DNA of 64,000 nucleotides from JAEMQF01 sp963850525 (GCA_963850525.1 CAWKLQ010000004.1:682001-746000), one strand, 5' to 3'; positions 42,950 to 51,344 are shown, counted from the first letter of the stretch. Translations and numbers: made by a program. The notes: generated by a model not told the origin, from the sequence alone.

Positions 42950-44490
42950 CCGCCCCCAGCGAGTTGTCGTGCCGCGCCGAGCAAACGCTCACGCGCCAAC
43001 GCGGCGTTCGCGTCGGCGGCCGCCACCCACGTCGTCGCAGCCGCGATCTGTTGGCGGTGCGATGCCAACATCGTGCTCATCGGTTCTTGCCCCGCACCGC
43101 CCGGGCCGCGCCGCGCGGCGACTGCGGCGCGCGGGTCGAGCGCGGCATTCAGCGCGGCAGTGTCGACGTTCAGGCCCTGGCCGAGCACGGCCTGGGCGGC
43201 GCGCGCCACATCCTGCGGGGTCACCGACGTGGCCGCGCGTTGTTCTTCGTGCAAGTTGCGCGACAGCCGCCCGACGACGCGGTGCGCGCTGCGGTGGTCC
43301 AGGCCGGCGTCGAGCACGAGCGCGTCGGCCAGGTCGGTCGCGAGCACGAAGCTTCGCTCCAGCGTGCGCGCGGCGTTGGCGTGCGACAGCGTCAGCCCGG
43401 CGAGCGTGGCGCGCATCAGCTCGGCAGCGCCTGCGGCAAGTGTCAAGGCGCGCGGCAGTTCGCCGTAGGCGAGCAAGCGGTTGTCCATCTGGCCGGTGGG
43501 CGTTCGCCCCGACGCGGCAAGCGCCGCCTGCAGGCCGATCGCCTGGTTCGCCGCCGAGCGGATGTACGCCAACGCGTACGGATTCTTCTTCTGCGGCATG
43601 ATTTTGCTCGCGCGCGCCTGCGCGTCACCGAGTTCGATGACGCCGAACTCGACGCTGTTGAAAACCATCAAGTCCTCCGCCAAACGGTCCAGATTGATCA
43701 GCGCGGCGACGATCAGCGCCATGCCTTCGATCGGGCCATCGGCCTGCCACATCGCGTCGCGCGCGTGCGCGACGAGGCCCTTGAACCCGAGCAGACTGGC
43801 CAGGCGCTCGCGGCTCGGCGCCAGGCGCGAACCGTTCGTGCTGCCGCAACCCGCGGGGCAGCGATTGAAGCGTTCATGAAAACCGCGTGCGCGTTCGAGA
43901 TCGCGCAGGACCGGGCCGACGAAGCCGAGCAGGTAGTGCCCGAAGGTCGTGGGCTGACCGGCCTGCAGGTAGGTGTAATCGGCAATCAATGAATCGCGGT
44001 GCGATTCAGCCAGCGCGACCAATTCGCCGGCGAGCGCCGCGAATGAGCGCACGAACGCCCTCACGCGCTCGCACACGACGAGGTGGAACGCGGTGGTGAT
44101 CGCTTCACGCCGCGCGCGCCCGGCGCCCAGCCAATCTGCTGCCGACGTTCGCGTGGCGAGCCACGCCTCGCGGTTCGTGTACAGGTCACCTTTCGCCGGG
44201 TCGAGCTGCAGCGCAGCGGGCGCGTCGTGAAGTTGCAGCAGCGCGGCGAGCAAGTCGCGCCCCGCGTCTGCCGGCAAGGTGCCCGCTTCGATGAGTGCGA
44301 TCACGTAAGCGATGTCCACCGGGCCCATCGCCGGCGCGAGGCCAGCCTGGTGGCGCAACTCTTCGGCAAACGCCTGCGCGACCAACTCCGCTGCCGGCGA
44401 TTGGGCGAGGCGCCCGCCGACTTCGAGCGCGCGCGCCGTGTGTTGATCTGCGCCGGTGCGGTCGCCGGCCGGGTGCTCAGCGCCCCCCAT
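42946..44490 (-). CDS. Aspartase/fumarase-superfamily protein (argininosuccinate lyase-like), CoM biosynthesis
   Basis: A 514-residue superfamily member of the argininosuccinate-lyase shape. Motifs are DLYTNREAWLATRTSAADWL, ADYTYLQAGQPTTFGHYLLG, and the signature loop ASKIMPQKKNPYALAYIRSA. The canonical GSSxMP here reads ASKIMP, so the second serine is lysine. Such a change should alter handling of the substrate carboxylate or leaving group and is consistent with a reaction other than arginine biosynthesis. The gene overlaps the phosphosulfolactate synthase gene by 14 bases and the next lyase by four. It is the partner of the 41588-42949 protein as XcbC1/XcbD1 counterpart. The exact step is unassigned. 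Confidence 0.8.
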   Translation of the reverse strand: MGGAEHPAGDRTGADQHTARALEVGGRLAQSPAAELVAQAFAEELRHQAGLAPAMGPVDIAYVIALIEAGTLPADAGRDLLAALLQLHDAPAALQLDPAKGDLYTNREAWLATRTSAADWLGAGRARREAITTAFHLVVCERVRAFVRSFAALAGELVALAESHRDSLIADYTYLQAGQPTTFGHYLLGFVGPVLRDLERARGFHERFNRCPAGCGSTNGSRLAPSRERLASLLGFKGLVAHARDAMWQADGPIEGMALIVAALINLDRLAEDLMVFNSVEFGVIELGDAQARASKIMPQKKNPYALAYIRSAANQAIGLQAALAASGRTPTGQMDNRLLAYGELPRALTLAAGAAELMRATLAGLTLSHANAARTLERSFVLATDLADALVLDAGLDHRSAHRVVGRLSRNLHEEQRAATSVTPQDVARAAQAVLGQGLNVDTAALNAALDPRAAVAARRGPGGAGQEPMSTMLASHRQQIAAATTWVAAADANAALARERLLGAARQLAGGG

Positions 44491-45421
44491 CCCGAGCTTT
44501 CAGCGGCGTCGCGTCGGCAGCCACGTGGGGCGGGTGCGACAAGCTGCGCCGGCCGTCGATCGCGTCGCCGATCACGACGGCTTCGATCTGGTCCGACGCC
44601 CACTGCCCGGTGCGGCGCAACTTGTCGGCGAGCGGCTTCAGCGTCTCGAAGCGCAACCCCATGCGCAGCGCTTCGAGCGCAAGCACGCTTTCGGGGTTGA
44701 CGTTGCCGAGGCCCACATTCACGCCGAAGCGCTCGATCAGCGCCGTCTGCTGGTGCTTGAGCGGCGCTTCCCAGATCAGGCGATCCACCTTGTCGCCGAG
44801 GATTCGCGCGAACGTCTCCAGGCCCTGCGCGTCGACGCAGCCTTCGTCGTCGAACACGCCCACGCCGGTCCCCGACTCGCGGCCTTCGACGATCACCCAG
44901 CGCGCGCCCCACTCCATGTCGCGCAGCGCCTGCTCGGCGAGTTTGGCGAGCGGCGGCTGCGCGTTCGGGTCTTTCTTGCCGACTTCCGTGATGACGACGA
45001 GCCCGGCCTCGAGCGCCGCGTCGATGACACGCTTGCGCCGAAACGCCGCCAACTCGATGGTGCCGTCGGAAATTTCGATCGCAGTGAAACCCACGTCGAC
45101 GGCACGCGTCGTGTAGACGCGGGCGTGCTGTTGCAGGATCGCCGCTTCAAACAGCGTTCCGCCCGGGCAGACGAGGATGCCCCGCGACTTGATGAGTTCG
45201 AGCTTGCGTTCGAGCACGGCGGGCCGGACGAAGATCGACGTGCCGAAGCTGAGCTTCCACAAGTCGATGTAGTCGCCTGCGACTTCGAGGATGTCGGCGG
45301 TGGCCGCCACGCCGAGTCCCGTGTCGATGATCATCGTCATTCCCGCGGCGCGCGGCGCTGCGCTGCGCTGGCCGCGCAATTCCTTGATGACGGCGATGTC
45401 GCGCCAGTGGCTATCGAGCAT
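44477..45421 (-). CDS. xcbB1: Phosphosulfolactate synthase (ComA family), first step of coenzyme M biosynthesis
   Basis: A 314-residue ComA-family TIM-barrel enzyme, which adds sulfite to phosphoenolpyruvate to give (R)-phosphosulfolactate. Seen motifs are MIIDTGLGVAATADILEVAG and DYIDLWKLSFGTSIF near the start of the barrel. VGFTAIEISDGTIELAAFRR, VITEVGKKDP and GARWVIVEGRESGTGVGVFD follow, then VGLGNVNPESVLALEALRMG. It is somewhat longer at the C-terminus than archaeal ComA. In bacteria this family is tied to CoM synthesis in epoxide-carboxylating strains, and also to sulfolactate formation in some spore formers. The surrounding CoM genes favour the former. It overlaps both neighbours by 11-14 bases. 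Confidence 0.92.
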   Translation of the reverse strand: MLDSHWRDIAVIKELRGQRSAAPRAAGMTMIIDTGLGVAATADILEVAGDYIDLWKLSFGTSIFVRPAVLERKLELIKSRGILVCPGGTLFEAAILQQHARVYTTRAVDVGFTAIEISDGTIELAAFRRKRVIDAALEAGLVVITEVGKKDPNAQPPLAKLAEQALRDMEWGARWVIVEGRESGTGVGVFDDEGCVDAQGLETFARILGDKVDRLIWEAPLKHQQTALIERFGVNVGLGNVNPESVLALEALRMGLRFETLKPLADKLRRTGQWASDQIEAVVIGDAIDGRRSLSHPPHVAADATPLKARDGGR

Positions 45422-46331
45422 GGTCGGCGCCTTCGCCCACGAGTTGCTTGAGCGCGCGCTCCACCATCGCGAGATCGGTTCCCCACGGCACCGTCATGAC
45501 CTGGCCCACGCGCTCGATGTCGAATTCGAGCAGACAGCACTTGACCATCGTCGGCTCGCTGCGCGCCCCGGCGATGATTCGCGGGCACATCTCGACGCGC
45601 GGCGGCTCGTCGCCGTAATAGTGGCGGTGGAATTGCAAGCTGCGCTCGCAACCGACGAGCACCCAGTCGCGGCGCTGCTCGGGGCGTTCGTCGAGAAAAC
45701 TGACGTGGCCGCCGAGCTTGTCCAGGCCGCCCGAGCGGCACGGCACGAGGTACTCCGGTGACGGGTGCTGCTTCGCGAGGTCGGCGATTTCGATGCGCTC
45801 CAGCTCGACACGAATCGCCGGCAGGTCCGCGTACGTCAGCACGTGGCGCACGAGGTCGTACAGCTTGGGCGGTTCGGGCGGCGCGACTTCGACGATGCGC
45901 AGCACGAGCGGATCGGGGTGGTGGATGATGTTGATGTGGTCGTACAGACCGCCCACGACGAGCGTGCGGTCCGCACCGACGCCGACGCGGTGCGCGAGTG
46001 TGGCGAGCGCCGAGCGATTCGCGCAGTCCACACTCTCGTCCTTGGCGTAAACGCAGGTGTCGGGCAGGCCCAGCACTTCGACTGCGGTGATCGCCGAGAA
46101 CAACGGCGTGTCACTGACCCGCTGAATCGCGACGACGGCGAGTTCGCTGTTCGCCACGTCGCCGCGGTGCAAGACGATGAAGTTGGTTCGGCGATACGCC
46201 TCGCGACCGAGCAGGTGCGCGTGAATCGCCGCTTCCGTCATCGCGCCGTCGTAGGGCTGCACGCTGACCTGGCGGTAGGGCAGCGGGACGACGTTGCGCT
46301 GGCTGCGAAAGTTGAGTGCGGGTGTCGTCAT
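45411..46331 (-). CDS. Unknown operon member of the CoM/epoxide cluster
   Basis: A 306-residue soluble protein that I cannot assign to a family. It has no signal peptide or membrane segment. Notable stretches are YRRTNFIVLHRGDVANSELA and VVGGLYDHINIIHHPDPLVL. Several cysteines lie in the second half (LVPCRSGG, VGCERSLQFHRHYY, EMCPRI, VKCCLLEF), together with histidines that could bind metal. It lies between the CoA-transferase genes and the phosphosulfolactate synthase gene. It overlaps the latter by 11 bases, so it is translated with the pathway. Possible roles include sulfite supply, cofactor handling or an unrecognised enzymatic step; none is shown by the sequence. Confidence 0.8.
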   Translation of the reverse strand: MTTPALNFRSQRNVVPLPYRQVSVQPYDGAMTEAAIHAHLLGREAYRRTNFIVLHRGDVANSELAVVAIQRVSDTPLFSAITAVEVLGLPDTCVYAKDESVDCANRSALATLAHRVGVGADRTLVVGGLYDHINIIHHPDPLVLRIVEVAPPEPPKLYDLVRHVLTYADLPAIRVELERIEIADLAKQHPSPEYLVPCRSGGLDKLGGHVSFLDERPEQRRDWVLVGCERSLQFHRHYYGDEPPRVEMCPRIIAGARSEPTMVKCCLLEFDIERVGQVMTVPWGTDLAMVERALKQLVGEGADHAR

Positions 46332-46343
46332 CGTCGGGTCGGG

Positions 46344-47195
46344 TCAGTGGCGCGCCAGGGAAAAACGCCGCTCGTGGTCGGCCGGGCGCAGCTCCTTGAG
46401 GTGCACGCCCATCGGGTCGAGCTTGCGGATCAGGGTGATCGATTCTGCGTCGGGAAGCGGCGCGATGCCCAGCTTGTCCGACACGCGCAATTCGAAGCCC
46501 GTGTTGGCGGCGACATCCTCTACGTCAACATCCGGGTAGAAGCTCACCAGCCGCGCGTGGCCGTCGGCGTCGAAGTCGAACACGCCGAGTTCCGTCACCA
46601 GGCAATCCGGCCCACCGCCGCGGTGGCCGAGCTCCTTGCGGGTGCGGCCGTCGGGAGCGCGGTGCCCCAGGCTCGTGACGAAGTCGCATTTGTCGACCAG
46701 CCGCAGCAAACGCTTGCCGTTTTTCCCCGGCGGGCTGCGATGGGCGGTCGTCCACAGCGTGAAATTACCAACGTCGCAGGACAGGTTGCAGCCGCCGCCG
46801 CCGCCGGGCAGTTTGAGCGCCAGCTTGTCGTCGCTTCCCAGGCGCGTGACGTTCGCGCTGCCGTAGGCGTCAATCTGCAGGCCCGAGAGGAACATGCGGT
46901 CCATGCGGCCCGATGCGGCGAGGTCGAAGAGTTCTTCGATGTCGAGCGAACACTCTGCGCCGCGGTCCATGACCCAGTCGTTGGAGGTGGGCGTGAGGAA
47001 GGGCGGGCTCGGGTTCAGGCCGTAGGTCGCGCCGGCGACGAACACCAGCTCCGGTGCGTGCGTGCGCTTGGCCAGGTGCAGCGCAAGCTGCACGAGCGGC
47101 GAGCCGTAGCCATGAAACGCGAGCGTGCCGTTCTTGACGCTGCGCGCCAGGTTGAAGATCATCGCTTCGCCGAGGGTGCAGCTCGTGATGGTCAC
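46344..47195 (-). CDS. CoA-transferase, beta subunit (glutaconate/3-oxoacid CoA-transferase type)
   Basis: A 283-residue CoA-transferase family I beta chain. The start is GTG 47195, overlapping the alpha-subunit stop as GTGA, with AGGAG seven bases upstream. Motifs include FVAGATYGLNPSPPFLTPTS, FLSGLQIDAYGSANVTRLG, LPGGGGGCNLSC and VTELGVFDFDADGHARLVSF. Paired with the preceding alpha subunit it should exchange CoA between short acids. In an epoxide carboxylation operon the obvious substrate is acetoacetate, the end product, giving acetoacetyl-CoA. The IpdB-type ring-cleaving hydrolases share this fold, so a hydrolase role cannot be excluded. Confidence 0.85.
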   Translation of the reverse strand: MTITSCTLGEAMIFNLARSVKNGTLAFHGYGSPLVQLALHLAKRTHAPELVFVAGATYGLNPSPPFLTPTSNDWVMDRGAECSLDIEELFDLAASGRMDRMFLSGLQIDAYGSANVTRLGSDDKLALKLPGGGGGCNLSCDVGNFTLWTTAHRSPPGKNGKRLLRLVDKCDFVTSLGHRAPDGRTRKELGHRGGGPDCLVTELGVFDFDADGHARLVSFYPDVDVEDVAANTGFELRVSDKLGIAPLPDAESITLIRKLDPMGVHLKELRPADHERRFSLARH

Positions 47196-48136
47196 GCTGC
47201 GACTCCTTCGTACATCTGCATCCACGCCGCGTCGCCGCCGCTCCAGCCTTCGAGGCGGGTGCGCGTCGCTGCACCGCCGATGCGCTCCAGGTACTGCGCG
47301 TGCGTCGTGCAACCGAAGACAAACGGCTCCAGGTACTCGGCGCGGAATGCGTCGGCGTTTCTGCTCGCCGCCGCGTAGTAGGCCGCAGTGTGCGCGCGGT
47401 CGTAGGCGTAGAACGGGTAACACGCGGTGGGGTGTGCCCCCATCGGAACCTCGGCGAGCGCTGCGACGTAGAAGTAGGGAATGTTCGCGCCGCCGAGCGA
47501 CTGCAATTCGTCGTTCGAGACGATGCGCTCGACACTCGCGATGACTTTCCTCGCTGCTCGAGCCGAGAGGATGTCGGCGACCGGCGGACCCTCGATGCGC
47601 AGGTTGCCGTGTGCGTCGCCGTACTGCGCGTGGATGATCGCGACGTCGGGTTTCAGCGCCGGGACGAGCAGCAACTCGTCGCTGGTGAACGGGCACGTCA
47701 TCAACTTGTATTCGGGGTGCAGCTTGGCGAAATCGGTGCCGCGGATCGAGCGCACCGGCAGGAAGGGCACACCGAACACCGCGGCGCGCAATTGCTGCAC
47801 CACCGTGTAGCAGCAGGTGTCTGCCACTTCGACCGCGCCCGACTCGCAGCTGCGCCGATAGTTCGGCGCCATGCCGAAGTCCTGCTCGAAGCCGACATAA
47901 CTCTGCAGCGATTTGCCGACCATGCCTGCGCCGCACAGCATGTCGATGTCGATGCCGTGCGCCGAGCCGACGACGCTCAAGTCCTTGCGCCCGGCACGCA
48001 CCAGCGCCCGCAGAATCGCCATCGGCTCGCGCGACGACAGCCCGCCGCCGACGGCGAGCAAGTCGCCGTCTTTGACGTGCGTGGCCAACTCGTCAAGCGC
48101 GACGAGTTTGTCCGCCGCAGCAAATGCTGCACTCAT
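47192..48136 (-). CDS. CoA-transferase, alpha subunit (glutaconate/3-oxoacid CoA-transferase type)
   Basis: A 314-residue alpha chain of the same CoA-transferase. LATHVKDGDLLAVGGGLSSR and EPMAILRALVRAGRKDLSVV form the N-terminal CoA-transferase core. CCYTVVQQLRAAVFGVPFLP, KLMTCPFTSDELLLVPALKP and IIHAQYGDAHGNLRIEGPP are also family-typical. Its start overlaps the stop of the S-hydroxypropyl-CoM dehydrogenase gene by four bases, and its stop overlaps the beta-subunit start. The tight coupling to the carboxylation enzymes supports a role in using their product. Confidence 0.86.
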   Translation of the reverse strand: MSAAFAAADKLVALDELATHVKDGDLLAVGGGLSSREPMAILRALVRAGRKDLSVVGSAHGIDIDMLCGAGMVGKSLQSYVGFEQDFGMAPNYRRSCESGAVEVADTCCYTVVQQLRAAVFGVPFLPVRSIRGTDFAKLHPEYKLMTCPFTSDELLLVPALKPDVAIIHAQYGDAHGNLRIEGPPVADILSARAARKVIASVERIVSNDELQSLGGANIPYFYVAALAEVPMGAHPTACYPFYAYDRAHTAAYYAAASRNADAFRAEYLEPFVFGCTTHAQYLERIGGAATRTRLEGWSGGDAAWMQMYEGVAA

Positions 48137-48900
48137 ATGGCCGTCATGCCTCCGTCAACCGCGAAAATCGATCCGACACAAAAACTCGCCGTGTCCGACA
48201 TCAGAAAGGTCACCGCTTCGGCCAATTCTTCGGGTTTGCCGAAGCGCCCGAGCGGGTATTTCGCGAGACGCTTTGCCATCGCTTCTTCGCTCGTGTCGCT
48301 GCCGAGCAACTGCCGGCCCATCGCCGTCTCGCCCACCGTGCCGGGGCAAACGCAATTGACGCGGATGCCGAACTTCGCGTACTCGGCGCCCATCTGGCGC
48401 GTCAGGTTCACGATTGCGCCTTTCGCCGCGCAATACGCCGCCATCGTCGGGATGCCGACGAGTCCTGCGACCGAGCCGACATTCACGATCGCGCCGCGCT
48501 TGGCCGCCATCATCTCAGGCAACACGGCGCGCGAGGCGAGAAACGTGCCCGTCACGTTCACCGCCCAGATGCGTTGCCAGCTCTCGGGGGTGCTGTTGTG
48601 CACGCTGCCGAAGTCGGCGATTCCCGCGTTGTTGAACAGGCCGTCGATGGACCCCAGCGCTTCGCGCGCGGCCTTGACGGCGCGTTCCACGCTCGCCGGA
48701 TCGGTGACGTCGCAGGCCACGCCGAAGGTCTTGGCGCCGCTGCCCGCGAGCGCCTTCGCCGACGCTTGCGCGGCGTTGCCGTCCAGATCGAGCAGGGCGA
48801 CCGCCGCGCCTTCGCGAGCCAATGCGCGCGCGGTGGACAGGCCAATGCCCGCGGCACCGCCGGTGATGATGACTTTGCGGCCTTCGAGTTGACGTGGCAT
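48133..48900 (-). CDS. xecE: 2-(S)-hydroxypropyl-CoM dehydrogenase
   Basis: A 255-residue SDR that oxidises the S-hydroxyalkyl-CoM adduct to 2-oxopropyl-CoM with NAD+. The start ATG 48900 has GGAAGA upstream. The catalytic residues fall at Ser143, Tyr156 and Lys160. Arg211 and Lys214 are at the positions known to bind the CoM sulfonate in the Xanthobacter S-enzyme. Long stretches such as GLVGIPTMAAYCAAKGAIVN and QLLGSDTS, and the GGMTAI end, match that enzyme as I remember it. This makes it specific for CoM adducts rather than a generic SDR. It is encoded next to the R-specific enzyme. Confidence 0.93.
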   Translation of the reverse strand: MPRQLEGRKVIITGGAAGIGLSTARALAREGAAVALLDLDGNAAQASAKALAGSGAKTFGVACDVTDPASVERAVKAAREALGSIDGLFNNAGIADFGSVHNSTPESWQRIWAVNVTGTFLASRAVLPEMMAAKRGAIVNVGSVAGLVGIPTMAAYCAAKGAIVNLTRQMGAEYAKFGIRVNCVCPGTVGETAMGRQLLGSDTSEEAMAKRLAKYPLGRFGKPEELAEAVTFLMSDTASFCVGSIFAVDGGMTAI

Positions 48901-48928
48901 GAGAGTCTTCCGTTGAGTGAAGTGGAAA

Positions 48929-49681
48929 TCAGATCGAGGAATAAGCGCCGTCGACAACGAGCGACGAGCCGTTCATGTAGCGCGCCTCGTTGCTCGCGAG
49001 GAACCACACGGCGTTCGCGACATCGTCGACGCGGCCGACGTCGCCTTGCGGGATTCTTGCGTTCACCTGCGCGCGCAGCTCGGGTTGTTCGAGCCGCCAG
49101 TGCGTCATCGGCGTGTCGATCATCCCCGGGCAGACCGCGTTGCAGCGAATTCCCGCTGCCGCGTAGTCGACGGCGATCGAGCGCGTCAGCATCACGACGG
49201 CGCCTTTGGTGACGTTGTAGGCGGCGCGGCCGGGGAAGGCGACGTAACCCGCGACGGAGGCGATGTTCACGATCGTGCCCTCGCCCTGGTCGAGGAAATG
49301 CGGAATCGCCGCGTGGCACATGAGGAACACGCCGCGCGTGTTGACGCCCCAGACGCGGTCGAAGTCGTCGACCGACGTTTCGTGCAGCTTGGTCGCGTTG
49401 GGACCGCCCGTGATGCCGGCGTTGTTCACGAGCACGTCGATGCGGCCAAAACGTTCGCGCGTCGCGGCGACGGCACGCGCGGCGTCCACCGCGTTCGACA
49501 CGTCACCGGCAATCGCCAGAAAACGCTCACCGGCCTGCGGCCACGATTCGCGCCGAGCGACGTCGAGCGCGGCTGCGTCGACATCGAACGCGGCGACGCG
49601 CTCGCCTTCGTTCAGGAAGCGCGTCGCGATCGCTCGGCCGATTCCCGACGCTGCGCCGGTGACGATGACCGCGCGGTTCAT
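48929..49681 (-). CDS. xecD: 2-(R)-hydroxypropyl-CoM dehydrogenase
   Basis: A 250-residue SDR, the same length as the Xanthobacter R-enzyme. Catalytic Ser142, Tyr155 and Lys159 are in place. Arg152 (FPGRAAY) and Arg196 (MTHWRLEQPELR) sit exactly at the two positions that bind the CoM sulfonate in the R-specific enzyme. CNAVCPGMIDTPMTHWRLEQ and the end VDGAYSSI are also close. It oxidises the R-hydroxyalkyl-CoM adduct with NAD+ to the ketone used by the carboxylase. It starts 10 bases after the carboxylase stop. Together with the S-enzyme it lets both epoxide enantiomers converge on one product. Confidence 0.94.
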   Translation of the reverse strand: MNRAVIVTGAASGIGRAIATRFLNEGERVAAFDVDAAALDVARRESWPQAGERFLAIAGDVSNAVDAARAVAATRERFGRIDVLVNNAGITGGPNATKLHETSVDDFDRVWGVNTRGVFLMCHAAIPHFLDQGEGTIVNIASVAGYVAFPGRAAYNVTKGAVVMLTRSIAVDYAAAGIRCNAVCPGMIDTPMTHWRLEQPELRAQVNARIPQGDVGRVDDVANAVWFLASNEARYMNGSSLVVDGAYSSI

Positions 49682-49691
49682 GCGTCAGCGC

Positions 49692-51263
49692 TCACAGGTC
49701 GCGCAGCTTGCGGTGCCCGGCGCGCAGGCGCGAGAGCTGAATGAAGTGCGTCGGATTCAGGAACAGCTCGTCGAAGTCGCCGAGCTGGTCGATCGTCAGG
49801 CCCTGCTTCACCAACTGGAACAGGTACTGGAACGAATCCTTCGCGCCGTAGCCGACGTGGTGCGCGCCCACAATCCGGCGCGACCCGCCGTCGATGACGA
49901 GCTTCTGGAAGCCCGACATCTTGGGCTCCATGAAGGCGTAAAGCATCGTGCGGTCGCTCGCCGGCAGGCCGACATTCAGGCCGTCGGGCGTGTCGGGCGG
50001 CATCTTGATGATGATCACCTCTTTGTACTTGGCGCGCGCCTCTTCTTCACTGAGGCCCATCCAGCTGACCTCATAGTGGGTGTGCAGGAAGTCGGGCCAT
50101 TCCTTGGGCGAGTAGTCGATTTTTTCGCCCATGATGTGGCGCGCCGCATAACAGCCGGCCTTGCGCGCCTTGAACATTTCCATCGGCGCGCCGATCAGGT
50201 CGCCCACCGCGTAGACGTTGGGTACCGAGGTCTGCAACTGGCCGTTGACGATGATCTCGTTCTTCGCGCCGACCTTCACGTCGAGCACGCTCGCTGCCAT
50301 TTCCGAGTTCGGCGTTTCGCCCAGGCCGCAGAAGACAAAGTTGGTTTCGATTCGCTCCAGCCCGCTGGGCGTGCGCACGTAAGCCGCGCAGACTTTGCCG
50401 TTCGCATCACCCTCCAGGCGCTCAAGCACCGAGCCTTCCCAGATCTCCATGCCCTGATCTTTCATGCGGTCGATCGTGTAGCCGCGTGTCTCGCCGTCGT
50501 TGATGATTTTCAGCAACTGGCTGCGCACCGCCATCACGGTGCGCCGGCCCGTCGCGTTGAAAAAGCAGCCGTACTCGACGGCGGTTTTCGAGCCGCCGAT
50601 CACCAGCACCGTATTGCCCGGTTCATAGTCGAGCTCTTCGACGAGGTTCACGTAGTCGTAAACGCCTTTCAGGTTCGCGCCCGGGCAGGTGAGCTTTTGC
50701 GGGCGCGCGCCCAGGCCGAGCACCAGGTTCTTCGCGCGAAAGCGCCGGCCTGCCACTTCGACGGTGTGCGCGTCGATGATCGTTCCCGGCGCGTTCAGCA
50801 CGTACTCGAGGTCAAGCTGTTCCTTGCTCTGGAAATTCATGATCGCGTGCGGGCCGACCCGTCCCTTGCGGAACATGTCGACGACGTCCTTGATCGACGT
50901 CACTTTGCCCGTCATGTCCTGGAACCACAGGCGTCCGGAGAAGGTGCGCTCGAGCATCAGTTGCGCCGCGCATTCCGAGAACACGTGGTGCGGCACGCAC
51001 GCGTTGTGCGGGCACGAGCCGCCGAGGAAGGGCCAAGCTTCGATGATCAGCTGGCGCCCGCCCATCGCGCGCAAATACGCCGAACCGAAGCGCCCGCTCG
51101 CGCCGCCACCCAAAAAGATCGCGTCGTATTCGCGCGTGTCCTTGGCGTCGATGTTGAACAGTGCCGGGCCGCCGACGGGCGTCTCGAGCAGCTCGTCGAT
51201 GCGGTTCGACCAGGCACCGATCGTCAGGTGTTCGTCGCGGATGTCTTCGATAACTTGGGCCAT
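49692..51263 (-). CDS. xecC: 2-oxopropyl-CoM reductase/carboxylase (NADPH-dependent)
   Basis: A 523-residue disulfide-oxidoreductase-family flavoprotein, exactly the length of the Xanthobacter enzyme. It cleaves the thioether of 2-oxopropyl-CoM and carboxylates the enolate to acetoacetate, regenerating CoM. The FAD motif is LGGGASGRFGSAYLRAMGG. The redox disulfide is Cys84/Cys89 (GGSCPHNACVPHH), and the NADPH domain includes IGGSKTAVEYGCFFNATGRR. Instead of the usual His-Glu pair of this superfamily, the C-terminus has Phe501 and His506 (LFLNPTHFIQLSRLRAG). This is the substitution that keeps protons out and allows CO2 to react. It is therefore the carboxylase, not a generic disulfide reductase. 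Confidence 0.96.
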   Translation of the reverse strand: MAQVIEDIRDEHLTIGAWSNRIDELLETPVGGPALFNIDAKDTREYDAIFLGGGASGRFGSAYLRAMGGRQLIIEAWPFLGGSCPHNACVPHHVFSECAAQLMLERTFSGRLWFQDMTGKVTSIKDVVDMFRKGRVGPHAIMNFQSKEQLDLEYVLNAPGTIIDAHTVEVAGRRFRAKNLVLGLGARPQKLTCPGANLKGVYDYVNLVEELDYEPGNTVLVIGGSKTAVEYGCFFNATGRRTVMAVRSQLLKIINDGETRGYTIDRMKDQGMEIWEGSVLERLEGDANGKVCAAYVRTPSGLERIETNFVFCGLGETPNSEMAASVLDVKVGAKNEIIVNGQLQTSVPNVYAVGDLIGAPMEMFKARKAGCYAARHIMGEKIDYSPKEWPDFLHTHYEVSWMGLSEEEARAKYKEVIIIKMPPDTPDGLNVGLPASDRTMLYAFMEPKMSGFQKLVIDGGSRRIVGAHHVGYGAKDSFQYLFQLVKQGLTIDQLGDFDELFLNPTHFIQLSRLRAGHRKLRDL

Positions 51264-51344
51264 GTCACTTCCAGGAGAAAGAATGGGCGCGCGCGTGGGC
51301 GCTGCGCGCCGGGCGATGTTTTCCGACTGTGTGCGACGAGGCGC

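Noticed and set aside
48133..49681. Calling the two SDR genes generic 3-oxoacyl-ACP reductases (FabG)
   Set aside because: Residues Arg152/Arg196 and Arg211/Lys214 match CoM-sulfonate-binding positions, and the neighbours are CoM-specific enzymes.
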